A DNA stretch of 64,000 nt, taken from contig JBAZVN010000006.1 in the NCBI GenBank assembly GCA_041660815.1, forward strand, positions 1-64,000, in the 5' to 3' direction. This document shows positions 52,053-61,141 of the stretch, in pieces (position 1 is the first letter of the stretch; each line of letters opens with the position of its first letter). Under the pieces are notes generated by a model, which saw only the letters and a list, made by a program, of their open reading frames with translations, made no database searches and had not been told where the DNA came from. This DNA comes from PALSA-1006 sp041660815. Lineage in GTDB: Bacteria > Pseudomonadota > Gammaproteobacteria > Burkholderiales > Gallionellaceae. The translations under genes and the position numbers were made by a program.

Positions 52053-54266
52053 TCACGCATGCAATAAGGTTCTTTCGCCATCCGCATGGCGCAGGCGTTG
52101 CGCAAGGGTGCGCGAAATCGAGGTGATGAGCAGAAACGCAAGTTTTCTATGGTCGTCGGCAAGCTGGTTAAATTGTTCGTAAGACAGTACAAATAAATCA
52201 ATATCCGTGTGGGCGATTGCGTTGTCGCTACGCGCACGATCATCCAGAAATGCCAGTCCGCCAAAAAAGTCACCACGTCCGAAGGTGGCGATATGGTGCA
52301 ATTGCCGGCTACCGCTAATCGGCGCCATGATGCGCACTGAGCCGCGCCGGATCAGGTAAAGATTCCGATCCTGATCGCCGATTAAATATACTGAGTCACC
52401 TGCTTTGACAGTGCGTTGCTGCATGCGTGCTTCCAGATCAACGATAGTAGTGTCTTTGCGGCCTTGAAAGATATCCATTTCATGCAGATGCAGCGGTGTT
52501 TCTTCGCTATCGGGAAGCGCGATATCGCCGACCAGACGATCCTCAACCCATTCAATTGCAGATTCAATCGTTTGAAATACCCGAACCGAATCTGTTGCAT
52601 CAATCAATCCGGTTTGTTTGAAAAATTCCAGCAAATTACGCCCGTTGGGCAAGTGTTCGCGCACATTGCTCATCAGCAGGGGGACGCCGCGATCACGCAT
52701 CATGTCGCGAACTTGATTGAGCATGTGGGCGGCAGTAATATCGACCGAGAGAACTCGGCGCAGGTCAAGAATAATGTAATCGCGCGTTTTTACTTCGGTT
52801 TCCAATACCGAATACAGCTCATAAGTGGTGCCGAAAAATAGACTGCCCTGTAGTTCAAAAATGACAGCTTTGTCGCCTTTTTGGGCAATCAAGCGCATTT
52901 CGGCTTCAGGCCGATACCAAGTTGAAGATCGTTGATTTACAAAGGTTTTGTGGCGAACAACCGAGCCGCCGACTTGTTCGCGTACAAACAACAGAATGGA
53001 CAATGCCACGCCGGCGGCAGAGGCGGCAATCAATCCGACCGTCAAGGCAAAACCGATGACGACAATGACTACTGCAAAATCAACAACTGTGGCGCGCGAT
53101 TCCAAAAAACTGAGCGGTTTAGTATCGATCATGCGTAGGCCGATCACGATCAGGATGCCTGCTAACGTTGCAATGGGAATCCAAGCGATGAAGGTATTCA
53201 GTGCCAGCGCGGCCACCAAAACCATAACGCCTTCCACGATCCCGGAGATGCGGGTTTGAGCGCCGCTGGATAAATTAACCATGGTTGCCCCCATGGTGCC
53301 CGCACCGGGAATGCCGCCGATAGAGGATGAGGTAATATTTGCCAAGCCTTGGGCAAATAATTCACGATTGGGATCGTGCCGGGTGCGGGTCATTTGGTCG
53401 ATTACGACACAAGTTTTTAAGGTGTCGATTGAGAGTAATGCGGCCAGCGTTAACGCGCTGCCAAACAGTGCTGCAATTTGGGAAAGTTTTAACTCGCCGA
53501 TGTCATACCAGCGGCTCACAATTGAACTGATATAGCCTTCGCTGGATGCCCCCAGTGAACCTAGCACCAGATTGTTATCAGTAAGCGTCTGCATTGAGGC
53601 ATCGTGTTCGGCCAGCGTGAAATACACCGCCACGCCGGCAATAATTCCCAAAATGGTGCTGGGAATGGCTTTGGTGATGCGGGGAATAAGGAGTGCGACT
53701 AATACTGTAACAACGCCAACGGCTACACTACGGAAATCCCATAGTTCCGGATTGAGTGCTGCTCTCCACCAGGAAATTTCGGAAGAGGTCCCTACAAAGT
53801 GCGGAATCTGGCTGCCGATAATAATGAGTCCCACGCCGCTTAGATAGCCGCTAACAACGGTGTAAGGAATATATTTAATAAGTCGGCCAACGCCCAAAAA
53901 ACCAATTAATATTTGGATGAGTCCGGTCAAAATTCCCAGAACGCTGAGCAGCAATACGATGCTTGCGGGGGCAATACCCTGATTGACCAACTCAATTGCA
54001 AAGGCCGATAGTACCGCAGCGGCAGGCGCACACGGGGCGCTAATGAGTCGATCTGTACCACCAAAAGTGGGGGCAATTAATCCCAGTGCCGCAGCGCCCA
54101 GAATACCGGCTAAAGCACCGAAAACTGCATATTGCGGACTGATTGCAGAATATACCGTGACTCCAAAAGCGACTGACGCCGGCAAGGCGACCAGCATGGA
54201 TGCCAAGCCTCCCCAAAAGTCACCGGGAACTCTGAATTTTTCGGGTAGGGCGGGCAGGGGTATCAT
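52053..54266 (-). CDS. SulP family anion transporter with STAS and cyclic-nucleotide-binding-like domains
   Basis: A 737-residue SLC26/SulP transporter. Residues 1-410 form the membrane domain (FWGGLASMLVALPASVAFGV, IGGIPGAGTMGATMVNLSSG). A STAS domain follows (about 455-560, LDLRRVLSVDITAAHMLNQV), then a cyclic-nucleotide-binding-like domain (about 605-725). In that last domain the phosphate-binding cassette reads FGGLAFLDDRARS, with Gly where Glu is expected, so nucleotide binding is doubtful. SulP carriers move sulfate, bicarbonate or other anions. It is divergent from hoxF over a 192-bp region. Confidence 0.9.
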   Translation of the reverse strand: MIPLPALPEKFRVPGDFWGGLASMLVALPASVAFGVTVYSAISPQYAVFGALAGILGAAALGLIAPTFGGTDRLISAPCAPAAAVLSAFAIELVNQGIAPASIVLLLSVLGILTGLIQILIGFLGVGRLIKYIPYTVVSGYLSGVGLIIIGSQIPHFVGTSSEISWWRAALNPELWDFRSVAVGVVTVLVALLIPRITKAIPSTILGIIAGVAVYFTLAEHDASMQTLTDNNLVLGSLGASSEGYISSIVSRWYDIGELKLSQIAALFGSALTLAALLSIDTLKTCVVIDQMTRTRHDPNRELFAQGLANITSSSIGGIPGAGTMGATMVNLSSGAQTRISGIVEGVMVLVAALALNTFIAWIPIATLAGILIVIGLRMIDTKPLSFLESRATVVDFAVVIVVIGFALTVGLIAASAAGVALSILLFVREQVGGSVVRHKTFVNQRSSTWYRPEAEMRLIAQKGDKAVIFELQGSLFFGTTYELYSVLETEVKTRDYIILDLRRVLSVDITAAHMLNQVRDMMRDRGVPLLMSNVREHLPNGRNLLEFFKQTGLIDATDSVRVFQTIESAIEWVEDRLVGDIALPDSEETPLHLHEMDIFQGRKDTTIVDLEARMQQRTVKAGDSVYLIGDQDRNLYLIRRGSVRIMAPISGSRQLHHIATFGRGDFFGGLAFLDDRARSDNAIAHTDIDLFVLSYEQFNQLADDHRKLAFLLITSISRTLAQRLRHADGERTLLHA

Positions 54267-54377
54267 GAGCTTTAGCTTTCTTGCGGGAAATATTAATTAG
54301 AGCTGCCGGGTGCAATGATAATACTTTGGGAGGTTAAGGGAGGTTTTGAGTGTAATAAATATTTCATCAAGAATAAC

Positions 54378-54395
54378 TGTTAAATTAATTTAACA
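54378..54395. promoter_or_regulatory. 18-bp perfect palindrome in the sulP/hoxF gap
   Basis: TGTTAAATTAATTTAACA is its own reverse complement, 63 bp before the hoxF start and 111 bp before the sulP start. It looks like an operator for a homodimeric regulator that could act on both genes. No sigma-54 promoter motif was found near it. Confidence 0.5.
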
Positions 54396-54458
54396 ATGGG
54401 TAGAATTTGGATCGAATAAGAAAAATATATTCGCGTTACATTTATCGAGAGGCTTTTT

Positions 54459-56261
54459 ATGTCAAGTATAAATACCAACCACGCTGAATATTTGGATCCC
54501 ATCCTCGTGCGTTATCGGCACAATCCAAATGACCTTTTGCAAATTTTGCGCGAGGCGCAAGAATACTTTGCTTACCTCCATCCCGATGCGATCGATTACC
54601 TAAGTCTCCGGTTAAACTTGCCGCGCTCTAAAATTGAAGGTGTCGCCAGTTTTTATTCTTTTCTATATCTCCAACCCAACGGTGAATATCGCGTGTTGTT
54701 TTCGGACAATATTACCGATCGTATGCTGGGCAATCAGGATCTGTTGCAGAGTTTATGCAGTCAACTGTGGATTGAACCGGGCAAAATGTCCGAAGACGGT
54801 TTGGTCAGCGTTAGCACCACATCCTGTACCGGGATGTGTGACCAAGGCCCCGCCATGCTGGTGAATAATATTGCAATCAACCGCTTAAGTCAGGAGCGGA
54901 TGAATGCGATTGCCGAATTGATTCGCGAGCACGTGCCACTGTCGGCGTGGCCGGCTGAATTTTTTGCGATCGAGGATAATATCCGGCGCAAAGATATTTT
55001 GTTGGATAGCCGCTTTGAATCCGGCAGTGCGCTTAAAGCCGCGCTAGCGCGCGGTGCCGACACAACCCTGCAGGAAATTAAAAACTCAAAATTACGCGGA
55101 CGCGGCGGAGCAGGTTTTTCCACCGGGATGAAGTGGGAGCTGTGCCGCAATGCGCCGGGGGAGGCGCACTATGTGGTGTGTAATGCCGACGAAGGTGAGC
55201 CCGGTACTTTTAAAGACCGGGTGCTGCTGAACAGTTATGCCGACATGGTTTTTGAGGGCATGACACAGTGCGCTTACGTCATCGGCGCAAAGCAAGGCTA
55301 TCTGTATTTGCGGGGGGAATACCGCTATCTGGTTGACCATTTGCAGGCGGTGTTGCAGCGCCGTCGCCAGCAAAATTTGCTGGGCATTAATATTTTGGGT
55401 CAGGCGAATTTTGATTTTGATATTCAGATTCATTTGGGTGCCGGTGCCTATATTTGCGGTGAAGAATCCGCGTTGATTGAATCGTTGGAAGGCAAGCGCG
55501 GCACGCCCAGAAATCGGCCTCCGTTCCCAGTGACCTGCGGCTATTTAAATCAACCCACAGTGGTGAGCAACGTCGAAACGTTTGCAGCGTCGACGCTGGT
55601 GTCGCTGCACGGCGGTGACTGGTTTGCAAATATCGGCACGCAGAATTCCAGTGGAACGAAAATTCTTTCCGTTTCGGGAGACTGTGCCCGCCCCGGCATT
55701 TATGAATATCCGTTTGGCGTGACAGTTGCCCAAGTGCTTGAGGATTGTGGAGCGAAGGATACACAAGCCGTGCAGATCAGCGGGCCGGCCGGAGTGTGTG
55801 TTAGTGCCAATGAGTTTGGGCGGCGCATTGATTTTGATGATATCCCGACGGCGGGTGCGTTCATGGTGTTCAATGAAAACCGCGATATGTTCGAAGTCGC
55901 GCGGAATTTTGTGCATTTCTTTGCGCATGAAAGCTGCGGATTCTGCACGCCATGCCGGGTTGGAACTTCGTTGTTGTCCAATATGATGGACAAACTGGCG
56001 CACGGTCACGGTTCGCCCTACGACTTTGCGGAAATTGAAAAACTCAATGCGATTTTGCAATCAACCAGCCACTGCGGTCTCGGTCATTCGGCGTGCAATC
56101 CGGTGTTGCATACCATTGCAAAATTCCGCCCGGCTTATGACAAGCGTTTGGCCCATAAAGAATTCGTTCCGGCTTTTGATTTGGATTATGCGTTGTCGCA
56201 GGCACGACAAATGACAGGGCGTGATGATCGGGGAGCACATTTGGAGAGCAGCCATGAGTGA
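54459..56261 (+). CDS. hoxF: NAD-reducing hydrogenase diaphorase subunit HoxF
   Basis: A 600-residue HoxF, with an N-terminal NuoE-like domain (about 1-155) and a NuoF-like domain holding NAD and FMN sites (RGRGGAGFSTGMKWELCRNA; YVVCNADEGEPGTFKDRVLL; GAGAYICGEESALIESLEGK). The [4Fe-4S] cysteines are in ESCGFCTPCRVG and SHCGLGHSACNP. In the NuoE-like part only one cysteine pair is visible (SCTGMCDQGP); the first pair of NuoE (C-x4-C) is replaced by VLFSDNITDRML. It transfers electrons between NAD(H) and the hydrogenase module. Start after a weak cgagag site. It overlaps hoxU by 8 bp. Confidence 0.95.
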   Translation: MSSINTNHAEYLDPILVRYRHNPNDLLQILREAQEYFAYLHPDAIDYLSLRLNLPRSKIEGVASFYSFLYLQPNGEYRVLFSDNITDRMLGNQDLLQSLCSQLWIEPGKMSEDGLVSVSTTSCTGMCDQGPAMLVNNIAINRLSQERMNAIAELIREHVPLSAWPAEFFAIEDNIRRKDILLDSRFESGSALKAALARGADTTLQEIKNSKLRGRGGAGFSTGMKWELCRNAPGEAHYVVCNADEGEPGTFKDRVLLNSYADMVFEGMTQCAYVIGAKQGYLYLRGEYRYLVDHLQAVLQRRRQQNLLGINILGQANFDFDIQIHLGAGAYICGEESALIESLEGKRGTPRNRPPFPVTCGYLNQPTVVSNVETFAASTLVSLHGGDWFANIGTQNSSGTKILSVSGDCARPGIYEYPFGVTVAQVLEDCGAKDTQAVQISGPAGVCVSANEFGRRIDFDDIPTAGAFMVFNENRDMFEVARNFVHFFAHESCGFCTPCRVGTSLLSNMMDKLAHGHGSPYDFAEIEKLNAILQSTSHCGLGHSACNPVLHTIAKFRPAYDKRLAHKEFVPAFDLDYALSQARQMTGRDDRGAHLESSHE

Positions 56262-56976
56262 AAATAAACAGGCAACATTTACCCTGGATGGAAAGAGTAT
56301 TCCGTTTAGCGAGGGGCAAACCATCATTCAGGCAGCAATTGCCGCCGGAGAATACATTCCGCATTTGTGCTTTAACCCGGAGTTTAAGCCGCACGGTTCG
56401 TGCAAACTGTGCACGGTAAAAGCCAATGGTCGTCATACCGCGTCTTGCACCCAGCAACCCCAGGCGGGCATGGTGGTGGAAAGCGACATTAAAGAATTAA
56501 ACGACGAAAGGCGTACCTTGCTGCAAATGTTGTTTGTAGAGGGCAATCACTTCTGCCCGTCCTGTGAGAAAAGCGGCAATTGCCAATTGCAGGCAACCGC
56601 ATACGAGTTGGATATGATGTCGCCACACTTCGATCAATTCTTCCCGGATCGTCCGGTGGACGCCTCGCATCCCGAATACCTTCTGGACTTCAATCGCTGT
56701 ATTTTGTGTTCTTTATGCGTGCGGGCAAGCCGCGATGTGGATAACAAAAATGTATTTGCTTTGTCGGGGCGCGGAATCAAGAGTCACCTGATTGTCAATG
56801 CGAAATCTGGAAATCTTGCAGATACTGATTTTGCGGATACGGATAAAGCCGCACATGTTTGTCCGGTCGGCGTCATACTCAAGAAGCGCGTCGGCTTTGC
56901 GGTGCCCATCGGCAAACGCAGCTTCGATGAGCAACCCATCAGCGCCACCCCTCACCCCTCTGTGAAAGGAGCTTAA
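56254..56976 (+). CDS. hoxU: Hydrogenase diaphorase subunit HoxU
   Basis: A 240-residue iron-sulfur protein, like the N terminus of NuoG. The [2Fe-2S] ligands occur in HLCFNPEFKPHGSCKLCTVK and the following HTASC; a His-Cys3 [4Fe-4S] site occurs in NHFCPSCEKSGNCQLQ; two more cysteine groups lie in DFNRCILCSLCVRASRDVD and HVCPVG. It wires HoxF to HoxYH. The start is ATG 56254 within the hoxF end; the longer frame from 56221 has no family similarity. Confidence 0.95.
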   Translation: MSENKQATFTLDGKSIPFSEGQTIIQAAIAAGEYIPHLCFNPEFKPHGSCKLCTVKANGRHTASCTQQPQAGMVVESDIKELNDERRTLLQMLFVEGNHFCPSCEKSGNCQLQATAYELDMMSPHFDQFFPDRPVDASHPEYLLDFNRCILCSLCVRASRDVDNKNVFALSGRGIKSHLIVNAKSGNLADTDFADTDKAAHVCPVGVILKKRVGFAVPIGKRSFDEQPISATPHPSVKGA

Positions 56977-56977
56977 G

Positions 56978-57529
56978 ATGAACGCTCCCGTTAAACCAAA
57001 ATTAAAAGTGGCAACCACCTCTCTGGCCGGATGTTTTGGTTGTCATATGTCTTTTCTGGATATTGATGAACGAATATTGGAGTTGTTAAAGCTGGTTGAA
57101 TTCGACCGCTCACCGATTACCGATATTAAACATTGCGGGCCGTGTGATATTGGAATTATTGAAGGCGGATTATGCAATGCAGAAAATGTGCATGTGCTGC
57201 GCGAGTTTCGCGCCAATTGCAAGATTTTAATCGCGATGGGTGCCTGCGCGATCAACGGCGGTTTACCGGCACAGCGAAACCATTTGTCCCTGCCGTTAAT
57301 TCTGGAAGAGGTTTACCACGCGCAACACGGCATGGTGGATGGCTTTATTCCGAATGATCCCGAATTGCCATTACCGCTGGACAAAGTTCACCCCATCCAT
57401 GAGGTGGTGAAAGTGGATTATTTTATTCCCGGTTGCCCGCCTTCCGGCGATGCCATTTGGAAAGTATTGACTGATTTACTCGCGGGCCGCGAACCGGAAT
57501 TGGGGCATGGCTTGATTCATTACGATTAA
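56978..57529 (+). CDS. hoxY: NAD-reducing hydrogenase small subunit HoxY
   Basis: A 183-residue [NiFe] hydrogenase small subunit with a single proximal [4Fe-4S] cluster. Ligands are seen in SLAGCFGCHMSFLDID, KHCGPCDIGIIEG, AMGACAINGGLPAQRN and IPGCPPSGDAIW. The absence of a twin-arginine signal and of the C-terminal domain of uptake hydrogenases fits the cytoplasmic group 3d. It begins one base after hoxU. Confidence 0.95.
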   Translation: MNAPVKPKLKVATTSLAGCFGCHMSFLDIDERILELLKLVEFDRSPITDIKHCGPCDIGIIEGGLCNAENVHVLREFRANCKILIAMGACAINGGLPAQRNHLSLPLILEEVYHAQHGMVDGFIPNDPELPLPLDKVHPIHEVVKVDYFIPGCPPSGDAIWKVLTDLLAGREPELGHGLIHYD

Positions 57530-57567
57530 GTCTTTAAAAACAACTGGTTACATCTAAAGGAATGGTT

Positions 57568-59052
57568 ATGAATCCCTCGCTAGAAACAGCCGCCCACCCA
57601 GAAAACTTGCGCCGTATTGCCATTGATCCGGTATCGCGTGTTGAAGGACATGGCAAAGTTACCATTTTGCTCGACGATAAAAATAAAGTGCACCAAGTGC
57701 GCTTGCATATTGTCGAGTTTCGCGGTTTTGAGAAATTTATTCAGGGACGCCCGTATTGGGAGGTGCCGGTTATGGTGCAACGCCTGTGCGGAATTTGTCC
57801 GGTCAGTCACCATCTGGCGGCCAGTAAAGCGCTGGATGCGATTGTTGGCGCCAAACAGTTGACACCGACCGCGGAGAAAATGCGCCGACTGATGCACTAC
57901 GGTCAAATATTGCAATCCCATGCGTTGCATTTTTTTCACCTGTGCTCACCCGACTTGCTGTTTGGTTTTGATAGCGATGTGGCCAAGCGCAATATTGTCG
58001 GCGTGGCTGAAAAATATCCTGAAACTGCAACGCGCGGTGTGCTGTTACGCAAATTTGGTCAGGAAGTTATTCGCCATACTGCGGGTAAACGTGTGCACGG
58101 CACCGGTTCGGTTCCCGGTGGCGTCAACAAGTCATTGAGCATTGCGGAGCGGGATGAACTGCTGAAAAATATCTATCAAATGGTGTCATGGAGCCGCGAT
58201 GCGGTGCACATGGTTAAAGAATTGCACCATCAGAATCCCGAGCTATACAACAGTTTTGGTGCGTTTCGAGCCAACTATATGTCGATGGTGGGTTTCGACG
58301 GCGGGCTTGATTTGTATCACGGCCGTCTGCGTGGCCGGGATGAAAATGGTCATATTATTTTTGACGGAGTGGACTATCAGAACTACACCGATTTGATCGA
58401 AGAAGAAGTAAAAAATTGGAGTTACATGAAGTTCCCTTACCTGAAATCATTGGGTAAAGAAAAGGGTTGGTATCGTGTGGGGCCGCTGTCGCGCGTGCAA
58501 AACTGTGACTTTATTTCGACTCCTTTGGCGGAAGTCGAAAGGCGTGAATTTATGGCCTACAGCGGCGTGATGCCGATGCATGCCCCGCTGGGCTATCATT
58601 GGGCTCGCATGATTGAGATGTTGCATGCCGCTGAAATGATTAAAGATTTACTACACGATGATGACATCATGGGCAGTGAGCTAATGACCAGTGGACCGCG
58701 TGGAAACGAGGGCATTGGCGTGATTGAAGCACCGCGCGGCACGCTCATTCACCATTACCGCGTGGATGAGAATGATCTTGTTACCATGTGCAATTTGATT
58801 GTTTCAACCACGCATAATAATCAGGCGATGAATGAGGCAGTACGCCGCGTCGCACAGCAGTATTTGCATGGTCATGAAATTACCGAAGGCTTGCTCAATC
58901 ACATCGAAGTTGCGATTCGTGCTTTTGACCCGTGCCTCTCCTGCGCCACACATGCGTTAGGTAAAATGCCTCTGGAAGTGGAAGTTCTGAATGAGGGCGG
59001 TGAACGTTTGTCGGCCATGTCACGTTCCGGTGACGGCTCAGTTTGTGCATAA
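57568..59052 (+). CDS. hoxH: NAD-reducing hydrogenase large subunit HoxH
   Basis: A 494-residue [NiFe] catalytic subunit. L1 nickel ligands are Cys74 and Cys77 in RLCGICPVSHH; L2 is Cys456 and Cys459 in DPCLSCATHALG. About 32 residues follow the L2 histidine, a tail expected to be cut by HoxW after nickel insertion. RVEGHGKVTI and the early GFEKFIQGRPYWEVPVMV are also typical. The L1/L2 forms fit group 3d. ATG 57568 has aaagg at good spacing; ATG 57562 is possible. It catalyses H2 oxidation or evolution with NAD(H). Confidence 0.96.
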   Translation: MNPSLETAAHPENLRRIAIDPVSRVEGHGKVTILLDDKNKVHQVRLHIVEFRGFEKFIQGRPYWEVPVMVQRLCGICPVSHHLAASKALDAIVGAKQLTPTAEKMRRLMHYGQILQSHALHFFHLCSPDLLFGFDSDVAKRNIVGVAEKYPETATRGVLLRKFGQEVIRHTAGKRVHGTGSVPGGVNKSLSIAERDELLKNIYQMVSWSRDAVHMVKELHHQNPELYNSFGAFRANYMSMVGFDGGLDLYHGRLRGRDENGHIIFDGVDYQNYTDLIEEEVKNWSYMKFPYLKSLGKEKGWYRVGPLSRVQNCDFISTPLAEVERREFMAYSGVMPMHAPLGYHWARMIEMLHAAEMIKDLLHDDDIMGSELMTSGPRGNEGIGVIEAPRGTLIHHYRVDENDLVTMCNLIVSTTHNNQAMNEAVRRVAQQYLHGHEITEGLLNHIEVAIRAFDPCLSCATHALGKMPLEVEVLNEGGERLSAMSRSGDGSVCA

Positions 59053-59077
59053 AATATTCAATATTCTTTTTTTAGTA

Positions 59078-59112
59078 AAATTCTGTGATCGGTATCTGCC
59101 ATCACAGAATTT
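59078..59112 (+). terminator. 12-bp hairpin between hoxH and hoxW
   Basis: AAATTCTGTGAT pairs perfectly with ATCACAGAATTT around an 11-nt loop, followed by CGTTTTAC. The short T-run makes it a moderate terminator or a stem that protects the hoxFUYH mRNA. Confidence 0.6.
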
Positions 59113-59139
59113 CGTTTTACGCAAAGCACATATAACTCT

Positions 59140-59646
59140 ATGATTAAAAAGGTATTAATTTTTGCAGTCGGTAATGAGTCGCGAGGCGATGATGCGCTTG
59201 GGCCGTTATTGTTGCGTGAATTGGATGTCTGGCTGCAAACGCATAAATTATCAGCGCAGTTTGAGTTACTGGAAGAATTTCAACTGCAAGTCGAGCATGC
59301 CATGGATATGCATGAGCGCGAGTTGGTGTTATTTGTGGATGCCGGCATGAATACGCACGCGCCGTTTTATTTTAGCCGTGCTACGCCGAATGGTGCACCG
59401 GTTTTATATAGTCATGCTCTGGAGCCTGAAGCGTTGCTCAATGTGTATCAACAGTTTTATAAAGTGCCGCCGCCGCCGGTATATATTTTATGTATCAGTG
59501 GCGAGAGTTATGAATTGGGCGAACCCATTGGCGCCAAGGCGCAACAGCATTTGGCGGCAGCTTTTGAATTTGCCAAGCAGTTGGCTGAACAGCCCGATGC
59601 GGACATTTGGGATGCAGCTTGTACCGAAAAAACGAAGGAGAATTAA
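59140..59646 (+). CDS. hoxW: Hydrogenase maturation endopeptidase HoxW
   Basis: A 168-residue nickel-dependent protease that clips the HoxH C terminus. The metal-binding start is FAVGNESRGDDALGPLLLRE, with a second conserved acidic group (VLFVDAGMN) and a histidine near 92 (YSHALEPEALLN). The HoxW subgroup length is usual. It follows hoxH by 87 bp and ends one base before lemA. Other Hyp proteins for cofactor assembly are not in the window. Confidence 0.92.
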   Translation: MIKKVLIFAVGNESRGDDALGPLLLRELDVWLQTHKLSAQFELLEEFQLQVEHAMDMHERELVLFVDAGMNTHAPFYFSRATPNGAPVLYSHALEPEALLNVYQQFYKVPPPPVYILCISGESYELGEPIGAKAQQHLAAAFEFAKQLAEQPDADIWDAACTEKTKEN

Positions 59647-59647
59647 C

Positions 59648-60250
59648 ATGCGTATTTTGGCGATTTTTTTATTGATACTGAGCTTGAGTGGCTGTGGCTA
59701 CAATGATTTTCAGGCAAACGACGAGCAGGTAAAAGCAGATTGGGCGGAAGTGCTAAACCAGTATCAGCGGCGCTACGATTTGATTCCCAATTTAGTGAAT
59801 ACGGTAAAAGGTTTCGCAGCCCAGGAAAAAGAAGTGCTGATCGGTGTGACCGAAGCGCGCGCCAAAGTGGGAACCATTCAAGCGACTCCGGAACTTATTA
59901 ATGATGCGGCTGCTTTCGCCAAATTTCAGGCGATGCAGGGGGAACTGACCAGAGCGTTAAGTAAATTGATGATGGTAAAAGAAAGCTATCCGCAATTAAA
60001 ATCCGATGCGACTTTCCGCGATTTACAGGCGCAACTGGAAGGCACGGAAAACCGCATTACGGTGGCGCGTAACCGGTATATCAAATCCGTGCAGGCGTAT
60101 AACATATTAGCCCGTTCTTTCCCGAGCAATATCACCGCGATGTTATTCAGCTATCAAGTTAAACCTTCCTTTACCGTGGAAGATGAAAAATCGATTTCCT
60201 CTGCGCCTACGGTAGATTTTGCTGCCCCACCGCAGCTTCCTGCCAAATAA
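59648..60250 (+). CDS. LemA family lipoprotein
   Basis: A 200-residue LemA protein. The signal ends in the lipobox LSLSGCGY, so it is likely lipid-anchored. The four-helix body shows QYQRRYDLIPNLVNTVKGFA, EVLIGVTEARAKVG and a long tail of NRITVARNRYIKSVQAYNI followed by LFSYQVKPSF. LemA proteins often pair with TPM-domain proteins, as here; the function is poorly defined. ATG 59648 lies after gaaggagaattaac. Confidence 0.9.
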   Translation: MRILAIFLLILSLSGCGYNDFQANDEQVKADWAEVLNQYQRRYDLIPNLVNTVKGFAAQEKEVLIGVTEARAKVGTIQATPELINDAAAFAKFQAMQGELTRALSKLMMVKESYPQLKSDATFRDLQAQLEGTENRITVARNRYIKSVQAYNILARSFPSNITAMLFSYQVKPSFTVEDEKSISSAPTVDFAAPPQLPAK

Positions 60251-61141
60251 ATGAAACTGCTTTGGGCGAAGCTTTTGCTGCTGGCACTGCTGCTAAGCAG
60301 TGCAGCGCAGGCGGAAGTTGATATTCCTATACTTAATCAACGGATTACCGATCTTACCGGAACGCTGGATGCGGTACAGGTGCGCACGCTGGAATCCCGA
60401 CTGGCCGCATTTGAGGCCGCCCAAGGCGCGCAAATTTCTGTTTTGATATTACCTACAACTCAACCTGAAACAATCGAGCAGTATGCCATTCGCGTGGTTG
60501 ACGCCTGGAAATTGGGGCGTAAAGGCGTGGATGATGGCGTGTTGCTGCTCATTGCGAAACAGGATCGAAAATTACGCATTGAGGTGGGCTATGGCTTGGA
60601 AGGCGTGCTACCCGATGCAACTGCAAAACGTATTGTGTCCGACATTATCTCTCCGTATTTTAAACGCGGTGAATTTTATGCCGGTGTGGATGCGGGCGTG
60701 TCGGCAATAATTAAAGTAGTAGAGGGTGAAGCCTTGCCCGTGCCGGTTTCGGGTAAAAACTCAGGCGCTGCAGATGAAGAGACGGGCGCATTATTCGGCG
60801 CTGTGCTGTTTGTGTTTTTTATTGGCACACTTATTTTACGCCAGTTTTTTGGCCTGCTTCCCAGCGGTTTGCTTGTCGGTGGCGTAATTGGCTCACTGCT
60901 TTGGACTTTTTTTTCTTCTATAATTTTGGCCGGACTCGGCGGCGTGTTGGCCTTTTTTATGTCACTTGCTCTGGGTTCAAATAGCGCCAGGGGAGTGGTC
61001 AGTTCAGCTCTGCCAATGGGGTGGGGCGGGCGCGGTTATGGCGGTGGCTGGGGAGGTCATGGTGCGGGCGGGCGGGGTGGCGGCGGTTTCGGCGGAGGCG
61101 GGGGGGGCTTTGGCGGGGGCGGAGCATCCGGGGGCTGGTAA
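60251..61141 (+). CDS. TPM-domain membrane protein (YgcG family)
   Basis: A 296-residue protein: signal peptide (LLWAKLLLLALLLSSAAQAE), TPM domain (about 25-150: LNQRITDLTGTLDAVQVRTL, GVLLLIAKQDRKLRIEVGYG, RIVSDIISPYFKRGEFYAGV), two membrane helices (about 185-245) and a glycine-rich tail ending GGASGGW. The TPM domain is known from photosystem II repair phosphatase-like proteins and YgcG. The gene begins directly after the lemA stop. Confidence 0.9.
   Translation: MKLLWAKLLLLALLLSSAAQAEVDIPILNQRITDLTGTLDAVQVRTLESRLAAFEAAQGAQISVLILPTTQPETIEQYAIRVVDAWKLGRKGVDDGVLLLIAKQDRKLRIEVGYGLEGVLPDATAKRIVSDIISPYFKRGEFYAGVDAGVSAIIKVVEGEALPVPVSGKNSGAADEETGALFGAVLFVFFIGTLILRQFFGLLPSGLLVGGVIGSLLWTFFSSIILAGLGGVLAFFMSLALGSNSARGVVSSALPMGWGGRGYGGGWGGHGAGGRGGGGFGGGGGGFGGGGASGGW

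Noticed and set aside
52932..54300. Several plus-strand frames opposite the SulP gene
   Set aside because: All lie inside the SulP coding region and show only antisense composition.
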